Source of the DNA: Cantharellus purpuraceus
Lineage: Eukaryota; Basidiomycota; Agaricomycetes; Cantharellales; Hydnaceae
Reading direction: 5' to 3'
Length of the DNA stretch: 64,000 bases
NCBI GenBank assembly: GCA_025174535.1
Contig: JALBUN010000005.1
Span: forward strand, 682,001 to 746,000
Below, one piece after another: positions 1 to 11,004 of this stretch. The notes under the pieces were generated by a model. The model made no database searches. It had not been told where the DNA came from and saw only the letters and a program-made list of their open reading frames with translations. The translations under genes and the position numbers were made by a program. Each line of letters begins with the position of its first letter. The stretch's first letter is position 1.

Positions 1-1101
1 ATTGAAAACGGACATTTCTAATAGTACCTGTGTACATGGATGCAGCAATCTCTTTGATGTCTTGAAGTAGGTGTATTTGGGAATCATCTGTCAGTTCGGT
101 TAAAGCATTAGAGACAAATGAAGGCGGGGGAGTTCCAAGTTCCTTTGAAATAACACTTGTAACGCCACAGCGAACAGTACCGAAGAGGATCACTCACTAT
201 CCGCGCCTTCAAGTCCTCAAAGGGTATTCTTATAAGGTCCTGTGCTAACTTGCGTGTTTGTGCCGCAAATGCTTTAAAACATGTTCCAGGAAATCATGAT
301 GGACTATAGTTAACTACGAGAAGCGAAAGCATCTATTAGCACATAAGCTAACTACGAATTGATGTAAACTCACGCCACGGGAAGACATTGACTAAGTTCC
401 CCCCTGGACTAACACCTTGACTAAATTGGCTTAACATACGATCGGCAAGCTCGACCAAAGGGTCGTTCATCGGCTGTACCTCATTCCCATAGGCAATGCC
501 AAGGATGTTCGCAGCCGCGTGCTTCAAGCGAGTCTTTAGCTCTGTCGGGTCGTGCAGCAGCGACCTCAAAAGAGTATGCGTCGTTGTGACTTGTTGCTGG
601 AGGAACACGCGAGCAGCAATGGGATTGGGGAACTGGATAAAGAGACGACGGTGTCTTTTCCAGCTTGGTGTATACGACTTTCAGGAAAATGTCCAGTTGC
701 ATCCATGCTATCCATTATGTAGAGGATCAGTAACACAAATGGTAGAAGCTCCAGAGACACATGCTTACAGGTTACACTCATGCATCATCGGCACATAAGG
801 CCGACCAGAATAGATAGCGGAGCGCTGCTCAAGCAACTCAGTTGCAGCTTCGACGGAGTTGAGGGCAACGATATGCTGGCCAAGAGCGTGAACATGAACT
901 ACATCGCTGAATTCTTTTCCCCATCTTCTGTAGGTCTCATACTCATGAGAGGTGGGTAAAACTAACACATTTCCCAGAAGCGGTAGAGGTCTGGGTCCAG
1001 ATGGGAATGCCAATTTGGAACGGGAGGTACTGTGTTGACGATAAGATCCCTGCTATTACCAAAAAAAAACAGCCGAGGAGGATAGATAGGGAATGAGACA
1101 T
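1..1101 (-). pseudogene. cytochrome P450 pseudogene (5' part; continues beyond window)
   Basis: The minus strand encodes the N-terminal half of a microsomal P450, a haem mono-oxygenase anchored in the ER. From the ATG at 1101 there is a hydrophobic anchor, then the proline-rich hinge FPSGPRPLPLLGN (about 1010-970), the helix C motif WKRHR (about 662-648), a helix F/G stretch (608-370) and, after an intron starting at about 383, exons giving FPGTCFKAFAAQ (about 290-255) and EIAASMYT just before helix I at the window edge. Three lesions are visible. The anchor and hinge lie in different frames, so about one base is lost or gained near 1040. A TGA at 681-683 is in frame with WKRHR. A TGA at 294-296 replaces the Trp expected in the conserved W-F-P-G. 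The haem-binding end is outside the window. The family assignment is secure; the exact CYP family was not determined. Confidence 0.85.
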
Positions 1102-2831
1102 GCTAAATTGACCGATGATGATGCTATAAGTCCTTAGTGACGCTCCAGACGACTTAATGTCTTCAAGGAGGTGTCTAGCAAAAGCTATCACTGGAAGCCA
1201 AGTGGATAAGGAGAACCAGTAGGCGTGCTCGCTGCATGACAGCTAGCGCTTAGCACACAACGGACCGAAGCTTGAGCCAAGCCAAGTGGCCCTTGGCAGG
1301 ACAGGCGTAAACCACAGGGATAGTCAGAAATCAGCGTCTCTACCTGGCATACAAGAACACCGGCTCTAGGACACCAAGCATCAGGTCGGGGAAAGCCCCG
1401 TGCTTAGTTCAGGAGTCGTAATGGGCACAGTAAAGAACCGCAGGTTAGCTTACGCGCAAAGCTCGTGCCACACCATTCCTTGATCAAGCGGTTGTACACC
1501 CTGTTAAACATAGACGCGTCGACGCGTTTGTTTGGATCCACGGCGGTCCACAGTCCTACAGCTGGCTGTTGCGGCACTAACTGTTTATGGATGTCGCCAG
1601 GGTGGTATATAACGAAATTTTTGATTTGACTAAGGGTATTGTGACAACTACCCAGTCTAGTGACACCAAGTGCGACATACTAAAAAAGGCAATGGGTCTA
1701 GCACTGTTAATAGCAGATAAGTGGAGAGATGGGATCAAGCTCGGAAGGATACGAGAAATAGGAAACATGTGCCACGTAAACCTCGGGCTCTGCGGTCATT
1801 TGTCCCAGGTTTGGTATCTGGCATGATGAGGACTTCCGCACGATCGTCATCTGGAACGAGCAGGTGGATCAAATAAAATACTCGAGATCAGGAACATATA
1901 TTGGGTCAGAAATTCTGAACAGCTACTAGTGTGCGGTGGCACGTGTCTCTGTCTATGATCCAGCAAGTTTAAAGCTTCTTCGTTTCGCATCACAGAATAT
2001 AAGACTTATTTCACGACTGTCCCGACACTGCTGATGTGATGCCGGGCTATCCAAATCATTGTGAAGAGGCACACGCATGGTATTTGCAGATGAAAGCACC
2101 GTCAATCTACCTATAGCAGGAAAAATTGGGATGACGAACACGCTGGGGGCGATTGTAGCTTCTTTCAACGTCGTGACAGGTGTATGCATTCAGCATTGGT
2201 TTATTTCAACGCTTGATTGACTAGATATAACAGGCACACTGTTTTACTGCATCGATGCTGACTGGAATCTTTTCCGCTCAAATTATTCATTCACAGACGC
2301 TATTAGGCTCGACATTACAAGATTATCCTAAAGAAAACGGATCCGTATCTGAGCGCGAAGTCGTCGTGGACAATGCGACACGCCATATCGACAGTGTCCG
2401 GGGAGTGTGCCATGAGCGGTCATCATGCATCCTTACCCCGCCTAGACTTGTGTCTAGACCCTCACGTTTACAATAAGGTCTTACACTATTGCTGTAAGAG
2501 CTTCATAGAAGAACAGCATCGTCTTATATCAACCATTTCAACCTCAACGCCAAACCGGACTCCATGATGGGGGAAATATAGCCCCTCATATATAGGAGAA
2601 GCACACTTCCACGGTGTTGAGATCCGGAGAATAAGGCGGTGGTTTTACACCACTAAATTATGTAGTATGCATTGGATTCGTTTCAGTGTTGCGAATACGT
2701 GTAGACTTTCAGATTGACTGCCAGGTCACCCCAACTCATGAATCCCAGATCCACACACAAGAAAGAAAGTTAAAGATTGCTTTATTTCATTGTTTACGAG
2801 TTGCATCGCACATAGTTCTGACAGGGGTATT
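1102..2831. other. no recognisable gene
   Basis: This 1.7-kb stretch has only short frames. Two on the plus strand look mildly exon-like: 1587-1826 and an open frame ending at the TAG at 1927-1929 that reads WHDEDFRTIVIWNEQ. I could not join them with good splice sites or match them to a family. It could hold an unrecognised gene or gene remnant. Confidence 0.4.
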
Positions 2832-3702
2832 TTAATCACAGAATTTGATGACAAGGTTAGCCTATCAGTTTCATTGTGAATATTTAAGCCTCTCAGGTTA
2901 GAAATGTCAGCACTCACGTTATTGGCCTGACAAGCGACTTGAACACCGGTGTCATCCGGTTTATGGAACGCCGTAGGGCAATTGGCGTCTGCGCAATCTG
3001 CGCTTCCAGTGCACCCGTTTGAGTATCTATATAAAGTGAGAGTCTTTCTCCACTTTTATAAAAGTATGAAAGCGCACGCGAAGCCGGATGTCACGGAGAA
3101 AGAATGACTAGGGCAAAGCATGAGCATATGATATGCAAAGAGTCATTTGCCTAGGACTGAGACTCACGGAGGGATCAGGGAGATATCCGAGCTGGATCCG
3201 CTCCCAGGGCTAGTCGGATTGACGAGTGTCGTTTCAATAAGGGTGCAACCTTCTCCGTTAGCACCACACGGGCCTTTTGACACTTGACTTAGTGTTCTGT
3301 AGAATTACCAAGGCACTCGACTTTACCTGTCTGCAAGAATCTTTTAATGCAGCGAGGTCAACATACAAGTCAAGGATAATGTGTCTTAGATTACTTACGC
3401 AATTGCAGCAGTGAGGGGTCCGTTGGAAGTGAAGGGACCGCCTGTGGACAGCGTCTGTCCGTTGGCTTTCAGGGTAGGCTGTAGGGGGGTCGAAATTAGA
3501 CGGTTGCGCTAAGCGTGCGGTCAAGCTATACCGTTCCAAAGCCACATCTAATAAATTTCAAATTCAATGACTATTTTGCCGGCAAAACGAATATTCCCAA
3601 CCTGTTGTCAAACGTAACCGTGTGCGTTTCCTGAGCCCTCGCCTGGAGCAAGGATGCTACGACAATGATGCTGGATGTTACGAGACGCTTGAAAGATGTC
3701 AT
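2832..3702 (-). CDS. secreted thaumatin-like 'glycopeptide' protein, 164 aa
   Basis: Seven exons give one frame with every phase matching: 3702-3602, 3547-3532, 3478-3399, 3296-3168, 3107-3078, 3026-2918 and 2861-2832. Introns are 51-102 bp with GT-AG ends. Residues 1-23 form a signal peptide ending in ARA, followed by HTVTFDNRCGFGTPTL, STGGPFTSNGPLTAAIA, CGANGEGCTL, SDISLIPP, NGCTGSADC, and a Cys-containing end (FCD). This is the layout of the small Cys-rich secreted proteins often annotated 'glycopeptide' in Agaricomycetes, which have a thaumatin/PR5-like fold. Their function is not established; extracellular or cell-wall action is inferred. Exon 2 is only 16 nt. The acceptor of exon 4 (102-bp intron) is the least certain. 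No lesion is seen. Confidence 0.85.
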
Positions 3703-5163
3703 TATTAAAAGCAGGAAGATGTTGCAGGTGGAAGTTCGTGAAGTGTTGTAGGGGTCGGTTGGAAGAGACACCGCTGACGGGGTAGGCTTTTATAGCCTTC
3801 AACACCTCTCAAAACAGTATAACCGGCTGTGTTTATAGGCGAAGTTGTTTGCGTATACGCGAAGCTAAATAAGCGCTTCCCTGAGAGAAAACGAATGAAT
3901 TGCCAGCAGCTAGTGATCATTCGCTGGATTCCATCGTCGACGAGCCGTTCTACCGAGCCACTGAACAGCAGAGCATTGCGGCATAGCGGCCGAGCAGGCT
4001 CCGCATCAGTGGGCGGTCTGATTTCTGGTCGAGCGTCCCGCTTCTGAGAGCTTGGCTTTTCGTCATGCGCAGTGTTGACGGAAATTGCTATACAGGGTGG
4101 TCGCCATGAGCATGCAAGGCTTGCCAGTTCCATCATAAGGTGATATATGAAACACAACTAGCACTCTATCGATGCACTGCAAGGAATGCGCATACGTATG
4201 GGGCATTGTGGAGGAAGGGCGTTAGCGGTGGTTGTCACGATCAGCATCAAGACTGTGCGGCGGGTTCGAGGCGGATGATGTGTCGGATGGCTCTTCCCGT
4301 TGGCTGATCTCCACATATGTGGATCCATGGGAACGTCGAGAGTCCACACGTACGCGACCCGAGAATCCATGCAACGACAGCACGAATTGGCAAAGGTGCG
4401 AGAGCACGATGCCCAATACTATGCATGACCGGATGCGCGCTAGTAGTACCGCAGCCGGACCAGCAGCATAGGCTCCCAACCAATCTATCACTGTTTCACC
4501 GCAAATATTGTGCTCCAACACCTAGAGCATCGCGAAGCAAAGCGCGGCTAGCTAGGCTCCACCGGCACCATAATAGGAGGGACGGAGACTCAATATTCAA
4601 TATTCAATCACGCTCGACTCCATCAATCAGAGATTCCAAAGTGGCGCAGGCTTAAGCCAGGTCACGGCGGCAGCACGGAGCCTCCTGATGAAGAACTATG
4701 CGTGGAGGCGCCCTACGGCTGTTGAGTATGTGGCCAATCTTGCATGCAATTGGCGCACAACCCTCCGTCTCAAGCGTCTAACGAGTTTCCGCTTGGGTTC
4801 TATTCTACTTCATTGCCCCCGTGATGATTAAGGACTCCACCACCGGCTCCACGAGAGCTTCGCTGGTAACACCATGTACATAGGATGGTCAAAAATAGTC
4901 GGGTAGGCTGTGCTAGTGTAAAGGGCATGTTACCTCAAGCCTACCAACACTTGAGCTTGACTTATGCTTTTATGGCATATATACCTGACGATGCCATCCC
5001 GCACAGTATCATAATATGGCTCGAAAAGATCGTAATATTGTCATGAACAAAAACATATTAGGGTGACATATATTGTCCTAGGGTATCACCAGAACATGGG
5101 GCATGGAGAGCGATACAGAGATCCCGCTGGCGATCCCGCTGGCAACTAGCCTCCTGCTCTCAA
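3703..5163. other. intergenic, no supported gene
   Basis: Several overlapping frames of 60-110 codons occur on both strands at 3700-4660, but none shows family motifs, a consistent exon chain or a conserved end. A minus-strand frame at 4222-4521 has a hydrophobic stretch. The interval contains the promoter of the secreted-protein gene (start 3702, reading left) and the 3' region of the Rab gene (stop at 5164). Confidence 0.4.
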
Positions 5164-6279
5164 TCAACACATGCATCCCCCATCGCTCTCCTCGTCAGGA
5201 GCCCGTGCTGTGAGCGATATATTTCCCGGCATCGAGCGCGCAGTACCGGTGGGTGCCGTGGCACCTGACGACGACGACGACGTTGGCGCAACAGCCCATA
5301 ATTCTGGTGTGTCAAGAATCTACGGCCACGTCAGCCACGTGGTCAGGTGCTTCTAAATTCCAACTCGGATACTATTGCGAGTGGGACACACACCTTTGAT
5401 ACAACCTCTAAGAACGCCTCCCGCACTCCCACGCTTGTCTTTGCACTCGCTTCTAGGAATAGACACCCTTGGCTCTTCGCGAACTTACGCCCTGATAGGA
5501 GCGGGGTATGCCATGAGAACGATGCTTTTTGCGGTGAGTTAACGAGGCTAACCTTCGGCCTCGGACACTGCCCGACTGAACTCCTATAGTCCGGCTTAGT
5601 GTACTGTTGCAATTATAGTGAATGTGGCGACAACATGCCTTGTCTAGTTTGTTTCCTGATCGGGTCATGAGCATTAGGAGCCAAAACTATCCCGACGTTG
5701 AAGCGTACACACCTACAACGATCTTCACAACTGAAGATGAGACGTAGGTTTCTAATTCAGAGAACCAGCGCGGAAGGGCGTCGAATGACTCTCGACTCGA
5801 CACATCATATACTAATTTCTCTCAGAAGCTTATAGCATTCTATGCATAAAACGAAACGAACCTAGAATAATTCCCTGGGCACCTCTGAGAGGACGTGTGA
5901 ATTCGTTTAGAACACGTATCATAAAAGAGACAAACGCACCGATAGTATGACGAGGTGATGGTACGAAACCGCTCCTGGCCCGCTGTATCCTGCAGTTGCG
6001 TAAACTCCCACATACCACGGACAAAGGGGGAGCCTACCCAAATGCTCAGCTTGACTTTCTTCCCCTTCACGTCCATCTTGCACACACGAAAGTCAACGCC
6101 GATGGTAGCCGACGCTTCATCCTCTGGGAGCCATTGTTCGTCTGTAAACCGTAACAGTAAACTGCTCTTCCCGACGGACGAGTTCCCTGTCGTGTGCAAC
6201 AGCTTCAGGTATAGACTTGCACGCAGCTTGGTAGAGGTGACCTACCGATGAGCAGCAGTTTGCAATTGAGCGCAGTCAT
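5164..6279 (-). CDS. Rab18-type small GTPase, 218 aa
   Basis: Nine exons (6279-6246, 6186-6038, 5989-5940, 5884-5862, 5811-5713, 5655-5639, 5583-5553, 5491-5394, 5319-5164) join in phase. All GTPase signatures are intact: P-loop GNSSVGKSS at residues 12-20, switch I ATIGVDF, switch [16 protein letters not shown] and EASAK. The protein ends GGCMC, a CxC geranylgeranylation signal. The overall pattern ([26 protein letters not shown]) fits Rab18, which acts on ER and lipid-droplet membranes. Exon 6 is 17 nt, and its following intron (5638-5584) starts GC rather than GT. A short Ser-rich stretch precedes the C-terminus. The gene is divergent from the DAP1-like gene. No lesion is seen; the cellular role comes from the family. 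Confidence 0.93.
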
Positions 6280-6408
6280 GGGAACTATTGAGTACTTGAG
6301 TGGTGGCGCCGGGTGACGTCCTTTCAGCTGACACAGCGCTGGGCGTTCCCGGCGTTTATTCTCACGGTCTGATCACGCGACGATCTGCACATTTGGTCCT
6401 TGTACAAC
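6280..6408. promoter_or_regulatory. short divergent promoter region between Rab18-like and DAP1-like genes
   Basis: Only 129 bp separate the two start codons, which face away from each other. Both genes must be driven from this interval or from within each other's transcribed region. I see no clear TATA box. A bidirectional promoter is inferred from spacing alone. Confidence 0.5.
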
Positions 6409-7152
6409 ATGTCCAACACCTATCTCGATTCATTGTCAAATCCAATCAACACGGGGCTCTTGCTTCTTATTCTGTACTACACAAAGACCATCGTGTTCCC
6501 CTCATCCTCGCGTGCACGCTCGCTGACCGAGGTCCCGAGCTCGTACGAGAAGGGCTACTCGTGGATGCCGGCAACCCACCCACCCACCGTTGTCTTCAAG
6601 ACATACACGCCGCGGACCTTGGAGCCGTTTAATGGCAAGGATGGGGGGCGCATCCTGTTGGCCATCGATGGCACGGTGTTTGATGTCACGACCGGTCGAT
6701 CGTTCTATGGGCCAGGTACGACTTTTTTGTGGGGCAAAGAAAGGGGCGTTGTGACTTAGGTTGGTGCAGATGGCATGTATGGAAATTTTGCTGGGAGGGA
6801 TGCCAGTCGCGGCATGGCGAAGCAATCATTTGACGAATGTGCGTTGTATGTATATATTGGGAAGAAGGCATTTAACACCCTGTCTTACAGCGATGCTTAC
6901 TCCTGTCGACCAGCCGCTGGACAAGTTGGCCGATCTGGACGCCGGTGAAATGTAAGATGTCAGTGTGCCCTCATCATTCTGTAACCTAATCATCTACGCC
7001 CTCACCAGCGACAACATGCGAGGTGGGTGCTCGGTGACATCCTAGATTCACGGTGCATGTGCTTAAGAACCCTTTTCTTCGCAGGCTGGATAGAGCATTT
7101 TACTAACAAGTACATTGTTTGTGGACGACTGGTGGAAAATGATGCCGTGTGA
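6409..7152 (+). CDS. dap1: DAP1/MAPR cytochrome b5-like haem-binding membrane protein, 172 aa
   Basis: Five exons (6409-6715, 6770-6838, 6891-6951, 7009-7022, 7085-7152) join in phase. A single membrane segment lies at about residues 15-31 (GLLLLILYYTKTIVF). A cytochrome b5-like domain of the progesterone-receptor membrane-component type follows: FKTYTPRTLEPFNGKDGG, LLAIDGTVFDVT, RSFYGPDGMYGNFAGRDASR. This family binds haem through Tyr and supports P450s such as Erg11 in sterol synthesis. The C-terminus ends IDNMRGWIEHFTNKY. Exon 4 is 14 nt. The chosen start is the first ATG in the frame that leaves the membrane segment near the N-terminus. The gene looks intact. Confidence 0.92.
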
Positions 7153-7613
7153 TGCCATTGTAACAAGAAGGTACGACCATCACATCGGCCTGCCTGCATG
7201 TTTTATATATATTGACCAAGTAGTGAAACATGCATGTTGTAGAATACAGGATATAAATACCAAAAGCTGCGAACATCATGTGTGATAGGTCATGTGTAGG
7301 AGCAAAAGCACTACGGTGACAACCCCAATGTTCATGGTTGCGGGGACCCCTGAGCTTGTCAAGTGCCAGCGAATGCCAGCGACTTTAATGTTTCAGCTTA
7401 TCTGCAGTAAGACTTTCTGAGGTTGAGCCACGTGACTTTGTGCGCAAGTTGCAGCACGTGGATACTGTTTCAAACGAGGATACTGCTCAAGATTACGGTC
7501 CGAATTCACGTTTCTCGCCCGCGTGATCTCGCTATAATGTGCTCTTTCCAAATGCTTCGCAAGATTCACCTGAGTCCTCGTTTCTGTGTTCTTCCAGCAC
7601 AGATTGGAGAATC
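7153..7613. other. intergenic between dap1 and atg22
   Basis: It holds the 3' region of the DAP1-like gene and the upstream region of the Atg22-like gene, both on the plus strand. A 'tataaata' box-like sequence lies at 7251-7258. No coding exon is supported. Confidence 0.4.
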
Positions 7614-10588
7614 ATGGCTTCGTCAAGGGTCGCGGTGCCAGAGCTTATCCAGGACGATGGCAAGGATGCAAGAGATGCCAGCAACACCGAGGTTGCGCCT
7701 ATTGTCACCACCGTGGATAATGAGGGGCCCATCGTCACCAGGAGGGAACTGTGGGCTTATTACCGTGCGTAAAGCAATAAGTATTTATGCATACAGTCTC
7801 ACGTCTTGGAATAGTGTATTACAACGGAGACAATGTGCGTATATGTGCTGGATCGTCTCGTTCTATGCCATGAGCTGACGGTATTCCACACAGGGCGTAG
7901 GACCCCTGGGTGTGTACACGCTCGAATTATGCTCCGAGAGGGGATCTGAACAGGACTCTCTACCGCGCAGGCTACTCCATGACCCTATTCCAGAGTTTAG
8001 CAACGTCGGCAGCGTTTGATGCCTCCCTCGGGCCCGGAAACCCCTGCGGCCCCAGCACGCCCTCCAGCGCATGCCTCCTCCCATGGGGCAGCGGCACCAA
8101 GAGCGTCGCCTCCGTCGTCCTCGTCGCCAACGGCGTGAGCTTCGCCATCATGACCGCCCTCTTCACGACCATCGGCAGTGCCGCGGACTATGGCACCTTT
8201 GGACGCTGGCTCCTCTTCGGCCTCACCGTCATCTGCTGGGGCGCGCAGTTTGCCAGTATGAGTCTCACGTGTGCGTCTTTGGCTGCTGATGGCTTTTTTG
8301 GAGTGCTGACGATGCGGAACTAGCGCCGGACAGATGGGGCGTGGCGATGGCGTTGTTCATGATCGGCTTTGTGTCGTACGGCGCGACACTGGTGTTTTAC
8401 GCCGCACTCTTCCCGCGCCTGGCGCGTAACACCCCGCATGCGCGTCAGCTCAGGGAGAAGTACGACCGCGGCGAAATCACGGCCGAGGTATACGAGATGG
8501 AGGAGAGTCTCGAGAAGAACCGTATCAGCAACATCAGCACGGTGCGTTGCGGCACCCATTGTATATTCCGACCTGCCCATGTGCTTTATTGCTCCTTTTC
8601 TACAGGCACACAGCAACATTGGATATGTGATGACGCTGGCACTCAACCTCTCCATTCTCCTCCCCCTCGCCAACAACCCAAAAGTCGACAACTACACCAT
8701 CGTCTTGCACGTCGTCGTTCTTTTCCCATACCTTTTGATCTGACCGTCTTTCAGAACAAACGCCTACTGGGTCGTCACGGGCATATGGTGGTGTACGCTA
8801 TCCCCTCCCTTCATCGTCATATATCAACTAACACCCCCCCTCCCCATCCAGTCATATTCCAACAATCGCGCCCCGGCCCGCCGCTTCCCAAAGGCGAGAG
8901 CTACTTTTCGATCGGGTGGAAACAGGTCCGTTCGCTCATTTTTCCCTCCACTCACCCGCTTAAACCCCTTTTAATGTGTGCTGCGTTAGATCTGGGAGGC
9001 GGGAAGGCAGTACAAAAAGCTGCCCTACACATTCGTGTATCTTTTCGCGTTTTTCCTACTCGCCGACGTATGTTGCCTTTTTTTTTTTCTTCGCCGTATC
9101 TCTCCCTGCTCTCCAAGGGACAGGCCAAAGCTGATGGATTGTGTTTTTTGATGATTACAGGGGCTCAACACGACGGGCACGCTCGTGAGCATCTGCCAGA
9201 ACGACATTTTCCAGTTTTCGTTTCTGCAGAATACGTATCTGGGGCTGGTGCAGGCGTTCACGTCCATCTTAAGGTACTGTGATCCCCCCCCCCCCCTTTT
9301 CCCTACCCCCCTCTTTGTGCTTGGACGTATTCGAGTATTTATGGTTTGTGGTTTGCAGTACGTTTGGGTTTTGGTATATTCAGAGGTATTGGAAGATCAA
9401 TACGAAGAAGATGGTGAGATTGAGCTGCTTGTCCTGCCCCCTTCCCTTTGTTCTCTTTCTACGAGGGAAAAATGCTCATGATGGATGGGTTACTCTTCTA
9501 GTTCGTGATAACGAATGTTGCGACCATTTTCATCCCATTGTGGGGCATGATCGGCATCTGGACTACGAAACTCGGGTGAGTGACATGCGAGTCTCATGCC
9601 GTCATGAGCAACTGTGCTGCACGAGTTGAATGGGCGATTGATCTCGGAATGATTTTTTTTTTCTCCCCTTCTTCTTTTTAGGTTCCATAATGCATGGGAA
9701 TTTTGGTGAGTGGGTATGCGTGAGTGCGCGTCGAGGACTGATTCTTGATGCGCGTGTAGGGCGTATAACGTTGTGTTTGGACTGTTCCAGGCGCCTTATT
9801 ATGCGTTTTCCCAGACTATGATGGCAGGTCAGTCGGCTATGAGAGGGCACCACGCTATTGAATAGTGACGCAACTGCTAATATCTTTCTCGTATGCAGAA
9901 CTGACGCCCCCTGGATTCGACAATATGGTAAGTGAAAAAAAAAACTATGCGTCACTTTCCTTTCTCCCCCCCCTTCTATATACGCGCTTTGCCCCATACT
10001 GGTCCACCCGTTTTGACTTGTATTAAACCCCCCCCCCCCCCCCAAATGCATACAGTTTTTCGGTCTGTTTGGCCTCTCCAACCGCGCCTCGAGCATGATT
10101 GGGCCCAACGTCATCCAGGCCATCATCGATAAAACACGTCAGTCCCCCTCACCTATACCCTCCCCTCCACACTCTCACCCCCCCCCTCACACACATATAT
10201 ATCATACACGCACACGCACACGCACACATCACACATTCCCCACACAAACACACCGCCAGGAAACAACTGGGAAGGCTTCCCCTTCCTCTTCGCGCTCTGT
10301 GTCGCCGCCTCGCTCGTCATCTGGTTCGGCGTCGACGTGCAGCAGGGCCGGCGCGACGCCGTGCGGTTTGCTGATGAGAAGCGTGCGCACATGCAGGCGA
10401 AGAAGAAGGAGAAGAAGGCAGCAGCCACACATGACGGAGCCGAGTTGGGTGTCCAGGCGGTGGTAGGGGATGGGGGTAGTAGTCGTTTAGGCGGTGGCGG
10501 TAGTAGTCATTTGAGCGGTGGTGGCGACAGTGGCGGTGGCGGTGGCGACGACGACGACAAGGAGGCATCGGATGATAACAAGGGCTAG
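7614..10588 (+). CDS. atg22: Atg22-type vacuolar amino-acid effluxer (MFS), 589 aa
   Basis: Seventeen exons join in phase: 7614-7764, 7815-7834, 7894-7909, 7971-8270, 8324-8541, 8606-8706, 8755-8792, 8852-8925, 8990-9067, 9161-9273, 9359-9413, 9502-9575, 9682-9705, 9760-9827, 9899-9927, 10056-10137, 10260-10588. Family features in order are RRELWAYYLYYNGDNG near residue 50, many hydrophobic segments, RPGPPLPKGE, GLNTTGTL, FGLFQAPYYAFSQTMM, ELTPPGFDN and FGLFGLSNRASSMIGP. Atg22 exports amino acids from the vacuole or autolysosome after autophagy. The intron at 8707-8754 is read as GC-AG because no GT gives the right phase; this is the weakest junction. The last exon ends in a Lys-rich then Gly/Ser/Asp-rich tail (from about 10380), probably cytosolic. 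The final intron carries CA-rich simple repeats. Confidence 0.92.
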
Positions 10589-11004
10589 CACCGTTTCGAC
10601 CAATGCGTGAATGTTGATAGCATTCTTTTCCCCCCATGTTATGTGACACTTGGACGGATGGTGATAGGATTGGGGAATTGGGACCGGTGTTGTTGGTGCA
10701 TCGACTGCAGAGTGTATAACACGCCCGAGCTTGGAGACTGGACTGCTGGGCTAACGTAACAAAGATGTTACACTCTTTTAGCTGTCTATGGGTAACAAAA
10801 CAAGAGTATGTAAAGTAATGGCAGACGGGATGCCGCAAAAGAAGAGGCCAACATCAAGAAGCCCACTGAGGGGGCGTTTAGTACACAGGACGAAAGGAAC
10901 GACAGAAAGCAGCTCGACGAAGAAAAAGCAAATAACAAGGTCCAGATCCGATAAGGTTAAACAACATCCCCGCACAAAAACAGAATTAACAAGGCCTCGG
11001 ATTG
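10589..11004. terminator. convergent 3' region of atg22 and the C2H2 gene
   Basis: The stop codons at 10588 (plus) and 11005 (minus) face each other over 416 bp, so this interval holds both 3' untranslated regions. Short frames here have no support. No clear polyadenylation hexamer was assigned. Confidence 0.4.

Noticed and set aside
8341..9282. A 313-codon plus-strand frame over atg22
   Set aside because: It runs through several introns; exon phases and family motifs support the 17-exon model instead.
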